Positions 63,977 through 64,000 of a DNA stretch of 64,000 nucleotides are shown piece by piece. Each line of letters begins with the position of its first letter. The first letter of the stretch is position 1. The notes under the pieces were generated by a model that saw nothing but the letters and a program-made list of their open reading frames with translations, was not told the origin of the DNA and did no database searches. Source of the DNA: Aeromonas schubertii (GTDB taxonomy: Bacteria; Pseudomonadota; Gammaproteobacteria; Enterobacterales; Aeromonadaceae); assembly GCF_000820105.1 (NCBI RefSeq), contig NZ_CDDB01000039.1:151382-215381 (forward strand), in the 5' to 3' direction. The position numbers and the translations under genes are program-made.

Positions 63977-64000
63977 TTAGGAGGGGGTGGCCCTGAAGAG

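Overview
The window is GC-rich gammaproteobacterial chromosome. Gene content and order (ycaO-focA-pflB, uhpABC, ydiJ with menI, liu and ivd branched-chain amino acid operons, rnk, satP, gdx) and protein similarity to enteric and Vibrio/Shewanella orthologues point to Aeromonadaceae, most likely Aeromonas. This is inferred from recognised proteins, not from a database search. Genes are densely packed on both strands. I see no insertion sequence, prophage, integron, CRISPR array, tRNA or rRNA, so this looks like core genome. The only RNA gene is the 4.5S SRP RNA (ffs).

Layout. 1-1838: the first codons of lysC behind a lysine riboswitch, then argA behind tandem ARG boxes. 1906-8802: small housekeeping and stress genes (msrA, gloA, an orphan GAF histidine kinase, acetyltransferase, hydrolase, periplasmic HAD phosphatase, short conserved unknowns). 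9178-13309: a translationally coupled ABC exporter-like operon with a secreted AttH/CrtC-like protein. 13449-13919: a DUF4357 protein. 14053-19352: anaerobic formate module ycaO, focA, pflB with a class II FNR promoter and no pflA alongside. 19482-21906: gdx under a guanidine-II riboswitch, asd, satP. 22090-25720: a large DUF748 protein and a periplasmic binding protein.

25758-38933 is the metabolic centre. The leftward operon liuA-B-C-D-E-R (leucine/isovalerate to HMG-CoA, then acetoacetate and acetyl-CoA) and the rightward operon mmsA/ivdB-C-D-E-F-G (valine/isobutyrate to propionyl-CoA) diverge from a 155-bp region with one perfect dyad, the likely operator of the MerR-type regulator LiuR. 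39244-43072: a basic amino acid antiporter-like permease, a TauE/SafE permease, ffs and ycaQ. 43153-46212: a HlyD plus DUF2955 efflux pair with a divergent LysR regulator. 46267-49569: a NemA-like ene-reductase and a secreted sphingomyelinase-type phospholipase coupled to a membrane-anchored helical helper. 49678-56892: a CDF transporter with an altered metal site, ydiJ, a GNAT-like gene, menI and deaD. 56978-63864: a binding protein, a membrane fatty-acid hydroxylase-like protein, a diguanylate cyclase, uhpC-uhpB-uhpA without uhpT, and rnk.

I did not find an obviously unprecedented multi-gene system. The best leads are regulatory RNAs and operators readable base by base (lysine and guanidine-II riboswitches, FNR promoter, ARG boxes, shared LiuR dyad) and a few gene pairings whose joint function is unclear: the ABC/AttH operon, sphingomyelinase plus helper, Phd-like/DUF4357, and the CDF variant.
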